Below, one piece after another: positions 51,533 to 61,232 of a DNA stretch of 64,000 bases. The stretch covers positions 156,167 through 220,166 of the forward strand of contig NZ_AUMA01000011.1 in the NCBI RefSeq assembly GCF_000422565.1, written 5' to 3'. Numbering within the stretch: the first letter of the stretch is position 1; the number at the start of each line of letters is the position of its first letter. Below the pieces are notes generated by a model, which worked only from the letters and a program-made list of their open reading frames with translations, was not told the DNA's origin and ran no database searches. This DNA is from Desulfovibrio aminophilus DSM 12254 (GTDB lineage: Bacteria > Desulfobacterota > Desulfovibrionia > Desulfovibrionales > Desulfovibrionaceae). A program made the translations under genes and the position numbers.

Positions 51533-52657
51533 ATGCGCTATCGCCACGGGATGCAGCAAACGGAATCGCCGATCATCCGCCACCGCACCCGCGAGGTGCG
51601 CGTGGGCTCCGTGGGCGTGGGCGGGGACAACCCGGTGCGCGTGCAGAGCATGTGCAACACCGACACCCGCGACGTGCCTTGCACCACGGCCCAGGTGCGG
51701 GCGCTGGCCGAGGCGGGCTGCGAACTCGTGCGCCTGGCCGTGCCCGACGAGGCGGCCGCCAAGGCGCTCACCGCCATCCGCGCGCAGTCGCCCGTGCCGC
51801 TCATCGCGGACATCCACTTCGACCATCGGCTGGCCCTGGCCGCCCTGGCCGCGGGCATGGACGGCCTGCGCATCAATCCCGGCAACATCGGCGGCGAGGC
51901 CAAGGTGGACGCCGTGGTGGCCGCGGCCAAGGATCGCGGCGCGCCCATCCGCATCGGGGTCAACTCCGGCTCGGTGGAAAAGGAGCTGCTGGCGCGTTTC
52001 GGCGGCCCCACGCCCGAGGCCATGGCCGAGAGCGCGCTCAAACATGTTGCCATGCTGGAGCGCCGCAACTTCGACCAGATCAAGATTTCGCTCAAGTCCT
52101 CGTCGGTCCTGGGCACCGTGGCGGCCTACCGGCTTCTGGCCCGGAAGGTCGACTACCCCCTGCACATCGGGATCACCGAGGCCGGGACGCTCGTGCGCGG
52201 GGCCGTGAAGTCCTCGGTGGGCCTGGGCATCCTCCTCTGGGAGGGCCTGGGCGACACGCTGCGGGTGTCCCTGACCCACGACCCAGTGGCCGAGCCGGGC
52301 GTTGCCTGGGAGATCCTGCGTTCCCTGGGCCTGCGCGCCCGGGGCCCGGAAATCGTCTCCTGCCCCACCTGCGGCCGCACGGAGATCGACCTCATCGGCC
52401 TGGCCCAGGAGGTGGAGGACCGCCTGCGCGGGGTCACGGAGGTCTTCACCGTGGCGGTCATGGGCTGCCCGGTGAACGGTCCGGGCGAGGCCCGCGAGGC
52501 GGACATCGGCATCGCCGGGGGCAAGGACCTGGGCATCATCTTCCGCAAGGGCGAGGTGCTGCGCAAGGTGCGCGGCAACGATCGCCTCTTGCCCGAATTC
52601 ATGCTGGAAATCGAAAAGTTCCTGAAGGAAAGGAGAGAGGAATCCCCATGCGACTGA
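51533..52657 (+). CDS. ispG: HMBPP synthase IspG (GcpE)
   Basis: IspG reduces MEcPP to HMBPP in the MEP isoprenoid pathway. The 374-residue protein has [19 protein letters not shown] at the barrel start and the iron-sulfur domain with [11 protein letters not shown] and [19 protein letters not shown], holding three cluster cysteines and the catalytic glutamate. The start is uncertain: ATG 51533 and ATG 51551 are both possible, and neither has a good ribosome site. It overlaps proS by ten bases. dxs and ispA of the same pathway lie 8-10 kb downstream. Confidence 0.95.
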   Translation: MRYRHGMQQTESPIIRHRTREVRVGSVGVGGDNPVRVQSMCNTDTRDVPCTTAQVRALAEAGCELVRLAVPDEAAAKALTAIRAQSPVPLIADIHFDHRLALAALAAGMDGLRINPGNIGGEAKVDAVVAAAKDRGAPIRIGVNSGSVEKELLARFGGPTPEAMAESALKHVAMLERRNFDQIKISLKSSSVLGTVAAYRLLARKVDYPLHIGITEAGTLVRGAVKSSVGLGILLWEGLGDTLRVSLTHDPVAEPGVAWEILRSLGLRARGPEIVSCPTCGRTEIDLIGLAQEVEDRLRGVTEVFTVAVMGCPVNGPGEAREADIGIAGGKDLGIIFRKGEVLRKVRGNDRLLPEFMLEIEKFLKERREESPCD

Positions 52658-54387
52658 GCCGCTACTATGTCCCGACCCTCAAGGAGGACCCGGCCGAGGC
52701 CGAGGTGGTCAGCCACAAGCTCCTCATGCGCGCGGGCATGATCCGCAAGCTGACCTCGGGCATCTACACCTATCTGCCCCTGGGCCTGCGCGCCCTGAAC
52801 AAGGTGGCCGGCATCCTGCGCGAGGAGATGAACCGCGCCGGGGCCGTGGAGATCCTCATGCCCTCGGTGCAGCCCGGCGACCTCTGGAAGGAGACCGGGC
52901 GCTGGGACTTCTACGGCAAGGAGCTGCTGCGCATCAAGGACCGCCACGACCGGGACTACTGCCTGGGCCCGACCCACGAAGAGGTGGTCACGGACCTCGT
53001 GCGCGGCGAGATCAAGTCCTACAAGCAACTGCCCATCAATCTCTACCAGATCCAGACCAAGTTCCGGGACGAGATACGGCCCCGCTTCGGCCTCATGCGC
53101 GGCCGGGAGTTCGTCATGAAGGACGCCTACTCCTTCGACAAGGACGAGGCCGGGGCCGAGGCCAGCTACCGGGCCATGTTCGAGGCCTACACCAAGGCCT
53201 TCCAGCGCCTGGGCCTGAAGTTCCGCGCCGTGCAGGCCGACTCCGGGGCCATCGGCGGCGACTTCTCCCACGAGTTCATGGTCCTGGCCGCCACGGGCGA
53301 GGACACCATCGCGGTCTGCCGCGACGCCAAGTGCGGCTTCGCCGCCAACCTGGAAAAGGCCAAGGTGAACAAGCCCGCCGGGGACTGCGCCTGTGCGGCC
53401 GCCTGCCCGGCCCTGGAGACCGTCTCCACTCCCGGCACGCACACCGTGGAGGAGGTCTGCGCCTTCCTCAGGATCGAGCCCAAGGCGCTCATCAAGACCC
53501 TGCTCTTCGACGCCGACGGCAAGGCCGTGGCCGCCCTGGTGCGCGGCGACCGCCAGCTCAACGAGGTCAAGTTCAAGAACCTCCTGAAGTGCAATGACCT
53601 CAAGCTGGCCGACGAGGCCCAGGTGCGGGCCTGGACCGGCGCGCCCGTTGGTTTCGCCGGACCAGTGGGGCTCAAGGTCGAGGGCGTCTACGCCGACCAC
53701 GAGCTGTGTTGCGCCACGGACTGGGTGGCCGGGGCCAACGCCGCCGACGCCCACGTGAAGCACCTGAGCCTGGGCCGCGACGCGAAAGTGGCCGCCTTCG
53801 CGGACCTGCGCGTCATCGAGCCCACGGACCCCTGCCCCGAGTGCGGGGGGCCCATCGACTTCACCAAGGGCATCGAGGTCGGCCACGTCTTCAAGCTCGG
53901 ACTCAAGTACTCCAAGGCCATGCAGACCACCTTCCTGGACGAGAACGGCAAGGAGCAGCTCATGATCATGGGCTGCTACGGCATCGGCGTCTCGCGCATC
54001 GTGGCCTCGGCCATCGAGCAGAACAACGACGACAAGGGCCCCATTTTCCCGCCCTCCATCGCGCCTTTCGAGGTTTCGCTCCTTTCCCTGGGGGCCAAGG
54101 AGCCCGAGGTGCTGGACAAGGCCGCCGAGCTCTACGAGGAGCTGCGCGGCATGGGCGTGGACGTGCTCTACGACGACCGCGACGAGCGGCCGGGCGTGAA
54201 GTTCAACGACGCGGACCTCATGGGGTTCCCCATGCAGCTCGTGCTCGGCGGCAAGGGCCTCAAGGCCGGGATCATCGAGGCCAAGGACCGCAAGACCGGG
54301 GAGCGCAAGGAACTGCCCCTGGCCGGATTCGGCGAGGCCTTCGCGGCCTGGCGCAAGGAGATCTGGCGGAGTTGGGGGCTGGAATAG
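52648..54387 (+). CDS. proS: Prolyl-tRNA synthetase
   Basis: ProS charges tRNA-Pro. The 579-residue protein is the bacterial form with an editing insertion: class II motif 1 near [20 protein letters not shown], motif 2 [20 protein letters not shown], the INS editing domain (about residues 225-400), motif 3 [14 protein letters not shown] and the C-terminal anticodon domain ending RSWGLE. The ATG is preceded by AAGGAGAGAGG inside ispG. The 3' 194 bases recur in diverged form at 55937-56130. Confidence 0.97.
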   Translation: MRLSRYYVPTLKEDPAEAEVVSHKLLMRAGMIRKLTSGIYTYLPLGLRALNKVAGILREEMNRAGAVEILMPSVQPGDLWKETGRWDFYGKELLRIKDRHDRDYCLGPTHEEVVTDLVRGEIKSYKQLPINLYQIQTKFRDEIRPRFGLMRGREFVMKDAYSFDKDEAGAEASYRAMFEAYTKAFQRLGLKFRAVQADSGAIGGDFSHEFMVLAATGEDTIAVCRDAKCGFAANLEKAKVNKPAGDCACAAACPALETVSTPGTHTVEEVCAFLRIEPKALIKTLLFDADGKAVAALVRGDRQLNEVKFKNLLKCNDLKLADEAQVRAWTGAPVGFAGPVGLKVEGVYADHELCCATDWVAGANAADAHVKHLSLGRDAKVAAFADLRVIEPTDPCPECGGPIDFTKGIEVGHVFKLGLKYSKAMQTTFLDENGKEQLMIMGCYGIGVSRIVASAIEQNNDDKGPIFPPSIAPFEVSLLSLGAKEPEVLDKAAELYEELRGMGVDVLYDDRDERPGVKFNDADLMGFPMQLVLGGKGLKAGIIEAKDRKTGERKELPLAGFGEAFAAWRKEIWRSWGLE

Positions 54388-54677
54388 GACGGAAGGAATC
54401 CGGACAGCAGCCATCGGCCGCGGGGGGCGATTTTTCCCCTCCTATCGGCAGGGCTTGTTTCGCGACCTTTTGTGGTAACGAAGGCGAGGAAGGCGTCGTC
54501 TTCGGTCTATTGACGCCTCAAGCGGATGTGGTCCGATTCCTTGTGATGTCTTGTTTGTCGCCTGTTCGTGGAGGGGGGAGGTGCAGGCCCGTCGCAACGT
54601 TTTCTCAAGGGATCGCAACGGCCTTTCAACGGGTCGATTTTGGCGGCATTGCCTCTCCCTTTTGCATGGAGTGATTT
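54388..54677. other. Region between proS and the sulfotransferase gene
   Basis: This stretch has lower GC than proS and no credible gene. It begins the DNA that separates the two proS ends. It contains GGAG six bases before the sulfotransferase GTG. A TTGACG at about 54509 has no good -10 partner. Confidence 0.5.
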
Positions 54678-55889
54678 GTGAGACGTTTGATTCTGCACAT
54701 TGGATTGCCAAAGACCGGCACGACGGCTCTACAGCGTTTTTTTACCGAGAATCGGAAGCTGTTTGGAGAGCAAGGGATACTTGTCCCCAAGACCCCGCAA
54801 AATGTCCACCGGGCATACGGTGTCGTATTCGAAGCTTCGCAGCCTTTTCCCCATGAACGGGTATGGAAGCAAGTCCGCGATCTGTTCGCGGAGAAAATTG
54901 ATGCCGTTCTGGTGAGCCACGAGGATTTGTCCACGCATATGGCGAAGAATCCTGAAGGTGTTCTTCAAGAGCTTGTTGAATATTTTGCTGAAATTGATGT
55001 AAAAATACAAATTGTTGTTTATCTGCGTAGGCAGGATCTGCATTATGAGTCTCTCTATAACCAGGACGTCAAATACTATTGCACGAGCAACATTTTTAAT
55101 CCAACGCCTGAAGATGACTCCATAATCAACTCGAATGGGATTTCGTTGAGCATATATCATTATTATGAATGGTTGCACCGTATCGCGGAGATTATTGGAA
55201 AGGAGAATGCATTCATTCGCATATATGATCGCGCGTCGTTCGCGGGCGGCGATATTTTTCATGATTTCGTTTCCGCCATTGGAATTGATTATGACGAGAG
55301 ATTCGTTCTCCCAGCCGCTGATCCAAACCCTGGAATAGATTCTCAATATCTCGAACTCTGTCGGTACGCCAATTCGGTGTACTCGAAGGATGAATTGACG
55401 AGACAGGATACGGTCGATAAGATTTTATTCTATAAATTCATGCTGTTCATCAATAACCAGCTTGGAAGGACTGGAGATAAAGGCCTTTTTCTGGATGCGG
55501 AGCGGCTGAAATTTTTGGAGAGATTTTCTGAGTCGAACAGAAGGCTCTTCGAATTCATTGGCCGAGAGAACATCTTCTCCGTGGAGCCGTTGCGGCATGC
55601 CGAGATGAAAACCGCGCGGGAGACGCTCGACGCTTTGGACTTGCGGAAAATAGTCGTGCTTCTGCATCGGCGTTGGCTGGAATGCTCGTGCGGCATGAGT
55701 TACCCGGTTCGAAATTATCTCCGCCTGAAGCTGGCGCAGATCAAGATGAAGAAGGGTGATCCCGGGGCGCGCCGCAAACTCCGCCGGTACAGGCTGATTC
55801 ACAGCGTCGGGAAGCGATTGGTGCCCGGCTGGCCATCCACGGGAGAGATGGAGGTTGTTTTGGGGGAAATGCCGTTGGATGTGAACTAG
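54678..55889 (+). CDS. Sulfotransferase-like protein
   Basis: The 403-residue protein starts at GTG with GGAG six bases upstream. The PAPS loop LHIGLPKTGTTALQRFF is at residues 6-22, and the 3'-phosphate region QIVVYLRRQDLHYESLYNQ is near residue 110. The rest is a large helical domain typical of long glycan sulfotransferases. Its base composition is clearly lower in GC than the neighbours, which suggests transfer. It lies alone between proS and a second copy of the proS 3' end. Confidence 0.8.
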   Translation: MRRLILHIGLPKTGTTALQRFFTENRKLFGEQGILVPKTPQNVHRAYGVVFEASQPFPHERVWKQVRDLFAEKIDAVLVSHEDLSTHMAKNPEGVLQELVEYFAEIDVKIQIVVYLRRQDLHYESLYNQDVKYYCTSNIFNPTPEDDSIINSNGISLSIYHYYEWLHRIAEIIGKENAFIRIYDRASFAGGDIFHDFVSAIGIDYDERFVLPAADPNPGIDSQYLELCRYANSVYSKDELTRQDTVDKILFYKFMLFINNQLGRTGDKGLFLDAERLKFLERFSESNRRLFEFIGRENIFSVEPLRHAEMKTARETLDALDLRKIVVLLHRRWLECSCGMSYPVRNYLRLKLAQIKMKKGDPGARRKLRRYRLIHSVGKRLVPGWPSTGEMEVVLGEMPLDVN

Positions 55890-55936
55890 GCGGCATGCCG
55901 GGGAATTGCGGGCAGCGGGCGAACCTTCGCGTCCTG

Positions 55937-56130
55937 ACGTGAAGTTCAACGACGCGGACCTCATGGGCTTCCCCATGCGGCTCGTGCTCGGTGGCAGGGG
56001 CCTCAAGGCCGGGATCATCGAGGTCAAGGATCGTAGAACCGGCGAACGCAGGGAACTGCCTCTGGACGGCTTCGCCGCAGCTTTTGCGGCCTGGCGCAAG
56101 GATATCTGGACCACTTGGGGGCTGGAATAA
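55937..56130 (+). repeat. Second, diverged copy of the proS 3' end
   Basis: These 194 bases align without gaps to 54194-54387, the last 65 codons of proS ([13 protein letters not shown]... to TWGLE and stop). By hand count about 26 positions differ, roughly 86 percent identity, and most changes are silent. There is no complete gene here; a 74-codon frame opens at 55906 but has no proS body. The copy marks the far end of the inserted sulfotransferase segment. It is either the original 3' end left after an insertion or a duplicate brought in with it. Confidence 0.92.
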
Positions 56131-56148
56131 GTTATTTGTAGGCCCATT

Positions 56149-57297
56149 ATGCCAGTGAATCGTGAAGCCCTTGGGAAAAAGCTGGGGCACCTCCGGCAAC
56201 ATCTCGGCTTATCTATTGATGAGCTTTCTCGGGTGACGTCGATTGACGAGCAACGCTTGTATTTGATTGAGGCAGGTGAGCTTGAATGCTCTGGCGATGA
56301 GTTATTAATACTTGCTGATCATTACAAGGTTAATTTTGTATCACTACTCAGGAAAGAGATTGATTTGGTTGATGGGATGGATGCATTCTATAGATCGAGT
56401 GGTAGTGGGTTATCGAAAGATGACAGGGCTTCAATTCAAGAATTTCTATTTTTATGTGAGAATGAGAAGTTTTTATTAGAGGACATTGGGCGAAATAATA
56501 TAGTTGAATTCTCTCCTAAAATTCATGGAGATATGTATAAGATTCACGGAGTACAAATAGCTCAACAATTAAGAGAAGTGCTTGGATTTAAAGAAAATCA
56601 GGTCCCAGCGGACATATATTACGAGTTTCGGCGACTTGGGTTCCATATTTTTCGCAGAAAACTTGATGATTCTAATATATCTGGCATTTTTATTAAACAT
56701 GTTACTGCTGGAAAATGTATTCTTGTCAACTTTTATGAAGATATTTATCGGCAGCGCTTTACTGTTGCACATGAAGTTTGCCATGCGTTGATAGATAATA
56801 AGTATAGCTATAATATTTCAAAAGATAACGATAGCAAGAAGAGCTTAATAGAAATTAGGGCAAATAATTTTGCTAGTGAATTTCTATTACCATCTGCACT
56901 TTTAAAAGAATTTGCTTCAAGCCTTGCTGTTGGAAATGATGAGCAAATAATTGGTATTGCGAATAGACTACAAGTAAATCCAATATCATTAGCAATTGCA
57001 TTATCTGAGAAGTGCGGCATCAGCGCAGAACTCAAAGAATATATCGGTAGCTTAAAAATTAATCGCACAGTGAAGAATGATCCAGAATTATCTGGTGCAT
57101 ATTCTGCACGCTACTTGAGTGCAAAAGAAAATGTTTTGCAGCGTGGGTTGTCGTCTTTCTATGTGAATTTATGCATTGATGCTTATGAGCAAGGGATTAT
57201 TTCTCTCAACCGTCTCTCCTATGTTCTTTTGTGCTCACGCGATGAATTGTTTGAGATCGCTGAAATGTTTGGAAGAAATATTAATGTTAAATTATAA
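56149..57297 (+). CDS. XRE regulator fused to ImmA/IrrE metallopeptidase
   Basis: The 382-residue protein has an N-terminal HTH (LGKKLGHLRQHLGLSIDELS, residues 8-65). The ImmA/IrrE domain carries the zinc motif HEVCH, His208-Glu209-x-x-His212, and a later acidic ligand in EIRANNFASEFLLP. Proteins of this COG2856 type cleave repressors or act as antitoxins. The DNA is AT-rich, unlike the flanking genes. It starts 18 bases after the proS copy and overlaps the PIN gene by 14 bases, so the two form one unit. Confidence 0.92.
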   Translation: MPVNREALGKKLGHLRQHLGLSIDELSRVTSIDEQRLYLIEAGELECSGDELLILADHYKVNFVSLLRKEIDLVDGMDAFYRSSGSGLSKDDRASIQEFLFLCENEKFLLEDIGRNNIVEFSPKIHGDMYKIHGVQIAQQLREVLGFKENQVPADIYYEFRRLGFHIFRRKLDDSNISGIFIKHVTAGKCILVNFYEDIYRQRFTVAHEVCHALIDNKYSYNISKDNDSKKSLIEIRANNFASEFLLPSALLKEFASSLAVGNDEQIIGIANRLQVNPISLAIALSEKCGISAELKEYIGSLKINRTVKNDPELSGAYSARYLSAKENVLQRGLSSFYVNLCIDAYEQGIISLNRLSYVLLCSRDELFEIAEMFGRNINVKL

Positions 57298-57862
57298 GTT
57301 ATTTCACCTGTCAAATTCAATAGACACATGTGCTGTATGGAACCTTGTGTCTTCAAGCAGGCTATCCGTTGTAGCTTTCTGTTGTGGTCTTGATGGATAT
57401 TTAACGCATTTTGTTTTTTATGAATGCATGCGTTCTTGGAAATGCAATAAAGAACATGAGGCGGAATTAAAGAAAAGATTGAATTCATTGTTTGATGGGA
57501 AAAAACTAAAGAAATTTAGTATTTCATTAGACGATCTCGCTGATAACTCGGTTGTCCAATTGGCGCAACGCATGGATCTAGGTGAGTTATCTGCATTAAT
57601 TTTTGCAAAAAAATATGGGATTGCATTTCTTACAGATGATCAGAAAGCTCGGAAGTTGGCATCAATTGTGTTATCTTCTAGTTATGTACAAACTACGCCG
57701 CATCTCTTTGGCTGGCTGTTTTATATGAATAAATTGTCAGATGAAGACAAAGCAGAAATAATAAAAGAGCATTCTAATTTGGGCGGAAGTTTAAGCCCTC
57801 TTTTTGAACACGCTTATTTAACAGCGTTGCAACTTCGCCTTATTGCCCCAGAGAAAGAATGA
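57284..57862 (+). CDS. PIN-like nuclease partner of the ImmA protein
   Basis: The 192-residue protein has the acidic pattern of PIN ribonucleases: Asp14 in SIDTCAVWN, Glu47 in FVFYEC, Glu101 in LGELSALIFAKKYG and Asp118-Asp119 in FLTDDQKAR. PIN proteins are often RNA-cleaving toxins. It follows the XRE-ImmA gene with a 14-base overlap and its TGA overlaps the xseA ATG. The DNA is AT-rich, so it came with its partner. Toxin-antitoxin or defence function is inferred, and the family match is by motif only. Confidence 0.75.
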   Translation: MLNYKLFHLSNSIDTCAVWNLVSSSRLSVVAFCCGLDGYLTHFVFYECMRSWKCNKEHEAELKKRLNSLFDGKKLKKFSISLDDLADNSVVQLAQRMDLGELSALIFAKKYGIAFLTDDQKARKLASIVLSSSYVQTTPHLFGWLFYMNKLSDEDKAEIIKEHSNLGGSLSPLFEHAYLTALQLRLIAPEKE

Positions 57863-59253
57863 GAATCCTGACCGTCTCCGAACTGACCCGCGCGGTCAAG
57901 GACACCCTGGAGGCCGAGTTTCCGTTCGTCTGGGTGCGGGGGCAGGTCTCCAATCTGGGCCGTCCCGCGTCCGGGCACGTGTACTTCACGCTCGGGGACG
58001 GCGAGGCCCTGCTCCAGGTGGTCTGGTTCAAGGGCAGCCAGTGGGGCGCGGGCGAGGAGGGGGTGCACCCTCTCACCGGCGAGGTGCTGGAGCCAGGCCA
58101 GGGCGGTCTGGCCGCGCGGCTGGCCGACGGCATGGAAGTGCTCTGCGCGGGCCGGATCAACGTCTACGCCCCGCGCGGTCAGTACCAGTTGGTGGCTGAA
58201 CTCGTGCAGGAGCAAGGCGTCGGCGATCTGCACCTGGCCTTCGAGGCGCTCAAGAGAAAGCTGGCGGACAAGGGCTACTTCGACGAGGACCGCAAGATGG
58301 TCCTGCCCAGGAGCCCGGAACGCGTGGCCCTGGTGACCTCCACCAGCGGCGCGGCCGTGCGGGATTTCCTGCGCATCGCCTCGGAGCGCGGCTTCGGCTG
58401 CGAAATCCGCATCCATCCGACTCTGGTGCAGGGCGAGCAGGCCCCGGCCGGAATCGCGGCGGCCTTGGACGCGGTGAACGCCGACGGCTGGGCCGAGGTC
58501 ATCGCCCTGGTGCGCGGCGGCGGCTCCCTGGAAGACTTGTGGGCCTTCAACACCGAACTGGTGGCCGACGCCCTGTACCGCTCAAGCATCCCGGTCATCA
58601 CCGGCGTGGGCCACGAGCCGGACGTGACCATCGCGGACTACGTGGCCGACAAACGCGCTGCCACCCCGAGCCACGCGGCCCAGGAACTCTGGCCCGCGCG
58701 CGCGGACCTGGCCCAGGCCGTGGACGAGGCCCAGCTCAACCTGGAGCGGGCCTTCGGAAACTGGCTCGGAGCCAAGGAGGCCCGGCTGGCCGAGCTGCGG
58801 CGGGCCCTGTCCTGGCTTTCCCCGACCCAGCGCCTGGAACGGCTGCTGGAGCGCTTCCGGGACACGCTGCACCGTCTGGTCCGGGCGGGCGGAGATTTTG
58901 TTGAAAACAGGCGGGACGATCTGGAGCGGGCGTTGGCCGGGTTGACCCGGGCCTTCGGGCCCGAGGCCCTGGAGGTCCGGCGCGGACAGGCCGAATCCCT
59001 GGCGCGGCGTCTGGACGTCGCCGGGCGCGGCCTGCTGGAAGCCCAGGGCAACGCCCTGGAACTGTTGCGGGCCCGGCTGGCCGGGCTCGACCCCGAGGCC
59101 CCCCTGGCTCGGGGCTACAGCCTCGTGACCTTGGCCCGCACCGGCCGGTTCCTGCGCGGGGCGGGCGACGCGGTTCCGGGCGACGAACTGCTGGTGCGCG
59201 CGCGCGACGGCCGTCTGCGCGCCGGAGTGACCGCCGTGGAGAAGGACGAATGA
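57859..59253 (+). CDS. xseA: Exodeoxyribonuclease VII large subunit
   Basis: XseA is the catalytic subunit of exonuclease VII, which trims single-stranded DNA. The 464-residue protein has the OB fold (VRGQVSNLGRPASGHVYFTL), the catalytic core (VALVTSTSGAAVRDFL, RGGGSLEDLWAFN, ITGVGHEPDVTIADYVADKRAATPSHAAQ) and a long helical C-terminus. The ATG overlaps the PIN gene's stop, so any native upstream leader was replaced. It overlaps the M23 gene by ATGA. Confidence 0.96.
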   Translation: MRILTVSELTRAVKDTLEAEFPFVWVRGQVSNLGRPASGHVYFTLGDGEALLQVVWFKGSQWGAGEEGVHPLTGEVLEPGQGGLAARLADGMEVLCAGRINVYAPRGQYQLVAELVQEQGVGDLHLAFEALKRKLADKGYFDEDRKMVLPRSPERVALVTSTSGAAVRDFLRIASERGFGCEIRIHPTLVQGEQAPAGIAAALDAVNADGWAEVIALVRGGGSLEDLWAFNTELVADALYRSSIPVITGVGHEPDVTIADYVADKRAATPSHAAQELWPARADLAQAVDEAQLNLERAFGNWLGAKEARLAELRRALSWLSPTQRLERLLERFRDTLHRLVRAGGDFVENRRDDLERALAGLTRAFGPEALEVRRGQAESLARRLDVAGRGLLEAQGNALELLRARLAGLDPEAPLARGYSLVTLARTGRFLRGAGDAVPGDELLVRARDGRLRAGVTAVEKDE

Positions 59254-60107
59254 CGCGTCGCATCCTGGGAGCCCTGCTCCTCGTCTGTCTCTGGGCGGGC
59301 GCGGCCCTGGCCGGAGCCCGGCTGGAGGTTCCGCCGCAGGTGGGTCTGGGCGAGCCCTTTCTCGTGCGCATCGTCTCGGACCGGCCCTTCCGGGACGTGA
59401 CCGTGTACTGGCTGGAGCGTGAAGTGCGGCCCACGGTCAAGGCCGGGGACGGCGGGAATGCGGCCGAGATATTGCTCGGCACGGACGTGCTCGAGGACGA
59501 GCCCGGCATGCGCGAGATTTCGGCCGTGCTCCTGGACGGGAGCGAGACGGCCACCCTGCGTGGGACCGTGGAGGTGCGGCCCAAGGACTACCCCGTCCAG
59601 GCCCTGACCTTGCCGTCCAAGATGGTCACGCCTCCCAAGGAGGAACTGGCCCGCATCGCCCGGGAGCGGGAGCTGAACCACCGTATCCTGGACCAGGCCA
59701 GCTTGCGGCGCTTCTGGGCCCTGCCCCTGGCCCGGCCCGTGTCCGGCCCGGTGGAGAGCGTCTACGGCGCGGCCCGGGTGCTCAACGGTCAGAAGAAGAA
59801 TCCGCATCGGGGCCTGGACTTCGACGCGGCCAAGGGGCAGCCCGTGCTGGCCTGCGCCACGGGCACCGTGGTCCTGGTGGCGGACCAGTATTATGCCGGA
59901 AAGTGCGTCATCGTGGACCACGGCAACGGCGTACAGAGCCTGTACTATCACCTGTCCGAGGCGAAGGTTCGCGAGGGCTACCGGGTGGACCGGGGCGAGG
60001 TTCTGGGCCTTGTCGGCTCCACGGGCCGGGCCACGGGGCCGCATCTGCATTTCGCCCTGAGCGTGCAGGGCCGTCTGGTGGATCCCCTGCCCCTGCTGGA
60101 GGAATGA
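59250..60107 (+). CDS. M23 (LytM) family peptidoglycan endopeptidase
   Basis: The 285-residue protein has a signal peptide ([18 protein letters not shown]), a beta-sandwich region and a C-terminal LytM domain. Zinc ligands are visible in HRGLDFDA (His and Asp) and GPHLHF (second and third histidines). It would cut peptide cross-links in the periplasm. ATGA overlap with xseA and an xseB start just after it place it inside the xse unit. Confidence 0.92.
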   Translation: MTRRILGALLLVCLWAGAALAGARLEVPPQVGLGEPFLVRIVSDRPFRDVTVYWLEREVRPTVKAGDGGNAAEILLGTDVLEDEPGMREISAVLLDGSETATLRGTVEVRPKDYPVQALTLPSKMVTPPKEELARIARERELNHRILDQASLRRFWALPLARPVSGPVESVYGAARVLNGQKKNPHRGLDFDAAKGQPVLACATGTVVLVADQYYAGKCVIVDHGNGVQSLYYHLSEAKVREGYRVDRGEVLGLVGSTGRATGPHLHFALSVQGRLVDPLPLLEE

Positions 60108-60109
60108 AC

Positions 60110-60355
60110 ATGGCCAAGAAGGAAGAGGGATTCGAGAAGCGTCTGGCGCGCCTCAAGGAGATCGTCGAGGCCCTGGAACACGGCGACCTGCCCCTGGAAC
60201 AGGGCGTGGCCCTCTACAAGGAGGGCTTGACCCTGGCGCGGGCCTGCGGCAAGCAATTGGAAGCCGCCCGCAACGAGGTCAAGGTGGCCGGGGAGGGCGC
60301 GCTCAGGGATTTCAATGTCCCGGAGGACGGAAACGGCGATGACGATCAAGCGTGA
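60110..60355 (+). CDS. xseB: Exodeoxyribonuclease VII small subunit
   Basis: The 81-residue protein has the XseB helical hairpin: [33 protein letters not shown]. It binds the XseA C-terminus. GGAGG at 60097-60101 favours the second ATG (60110) over the one at 60104. Its end overlaps the ispA start by 17 bases. Confidence 0.93.
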   Translation: MAKKEEGFEKRLARLKEIVEALEHGDLPLEQGVALYKEGLTLARACGKQLEAARNEVKVAGEGALRDFNVPEDGNGDDDQA

Positions 60356-61232
60356 ACTGGCCGGGCGGGCCGACGAGGTGGAGCGTTTTCTCGCCTCCTG
60401 CCTGCGCGGGAAAGACATCCCCGAACGCCTGCTGGCCTCCATGGAATACAGTCTCCTGGCCGGGGGCAAACGTCTGCGGCCCGTGCTCACCCTGTCCTGG
60501 GCCCGGGTTCTGGGCGGCGATCCGTCGGCCGTGCTGCCTTTCGCCTCGGGGCTGGAGTGCATCCACACCTATTCCCTGATCCACGACGACCTGCCCGCCA
60601 TGGACGACGACGACCTGCGGCGCGGCAAGCCTTCCAACCACAAGGCCTTCGACGAGGCCACGGCGATCCTGGCCGGTGACGGCCTGCTCACCGAGGCCTT
60701 CGGCTTCTTCTGCGACGCCGGGCTCGCGGGCGGGCTGCCTCCCGAGCGGGTGCTGCGGGCCACGGGCCTCGTGGCCGAGGCGGCGGGGGCTGTGGGCATG
60801 GTCGGCGGCCAAGCCCTGGACATGGAGTACACCGGCCGGGCCGGGGTGACCCTGGAGGAACTGCGCGGCCTGCACGCGCGCAAGACCGGCGCGCTCATCA
60901 GCGTGGCCTGCCGGGCCGGGGCCGTGCTGGCCGGGGCCCCCGAGGCCGACGAGGCCCGGGCCCTGGAATACGGCCGCAATCTCGGCGTGGCCTTTCAGAT
61001 CATGGACGACGTGCTCGACCTGGTGGCCGACGAGGCCACCCTGGGCAAGCCCGTGGGCAGCGACGTGGAGAAGGGCAAGAACACCTATCCGGCCCTGGTG
61101 GGCCTGGACGAGAGCAGACGGCTGGCGGCCCGAAGCGTGGACCGCGCCCTGGAGTGTCTGGCTCCTTACCCGGGCGAGGAATCCGCCTTCCTGGCCGGAC
61201 TCGCCCGCTACATCCTGGAGCGCGCATCATGA
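60339..61232 (+). CDS. ispA: Farnesyl/geranyl diphosphate synthase
   Basis: IspA extends isopentenyl units to C15. The 297-residue all-helical protein has GGKRLRPVL, the first aspartate-rich motif [10 protein letters not shown] and the second FQIMDDVLD, which bind magnesium diphosphate. The [17 protein letters not shown] segment is typical. It lies between xseB and dxs with overlaps on both sides, the common bacterial order. Confidence 0.95.
   Translation: MTIKRELAGRADEVERFLASCLRGKDIPERLLASMEYSLLAGGKRLRPVLTLSWARVLGGDPSAVLPFASGLECIHTYSLIHDDLPAMDDDDLRRGKPSNHKAFDEATAILAGDGLLTEAFGFFCDAGLAGGLPPERVLRATGLVAEAAGAVGMVGGQALDMEYTGRAGVTLEELRGLHARKTGALISVACRAGAVLAGAPEADEARALEYGRNLGVAFQIMDDVLDLVADEATLGKPVGSDVEKGKNTYPALVGLDESRRLAARSVDRALECLAPYPGEESAFLAGLARYILERAS

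Noticed and set aside
52153..54414. A 753-codon open frame on the minus strand across proS
   Set aside because: It lies wholly opposite proS and the end of ispG, has low-complexity Gly/Val/Ala-rich content without motifs, and arises from high GC with few stops.
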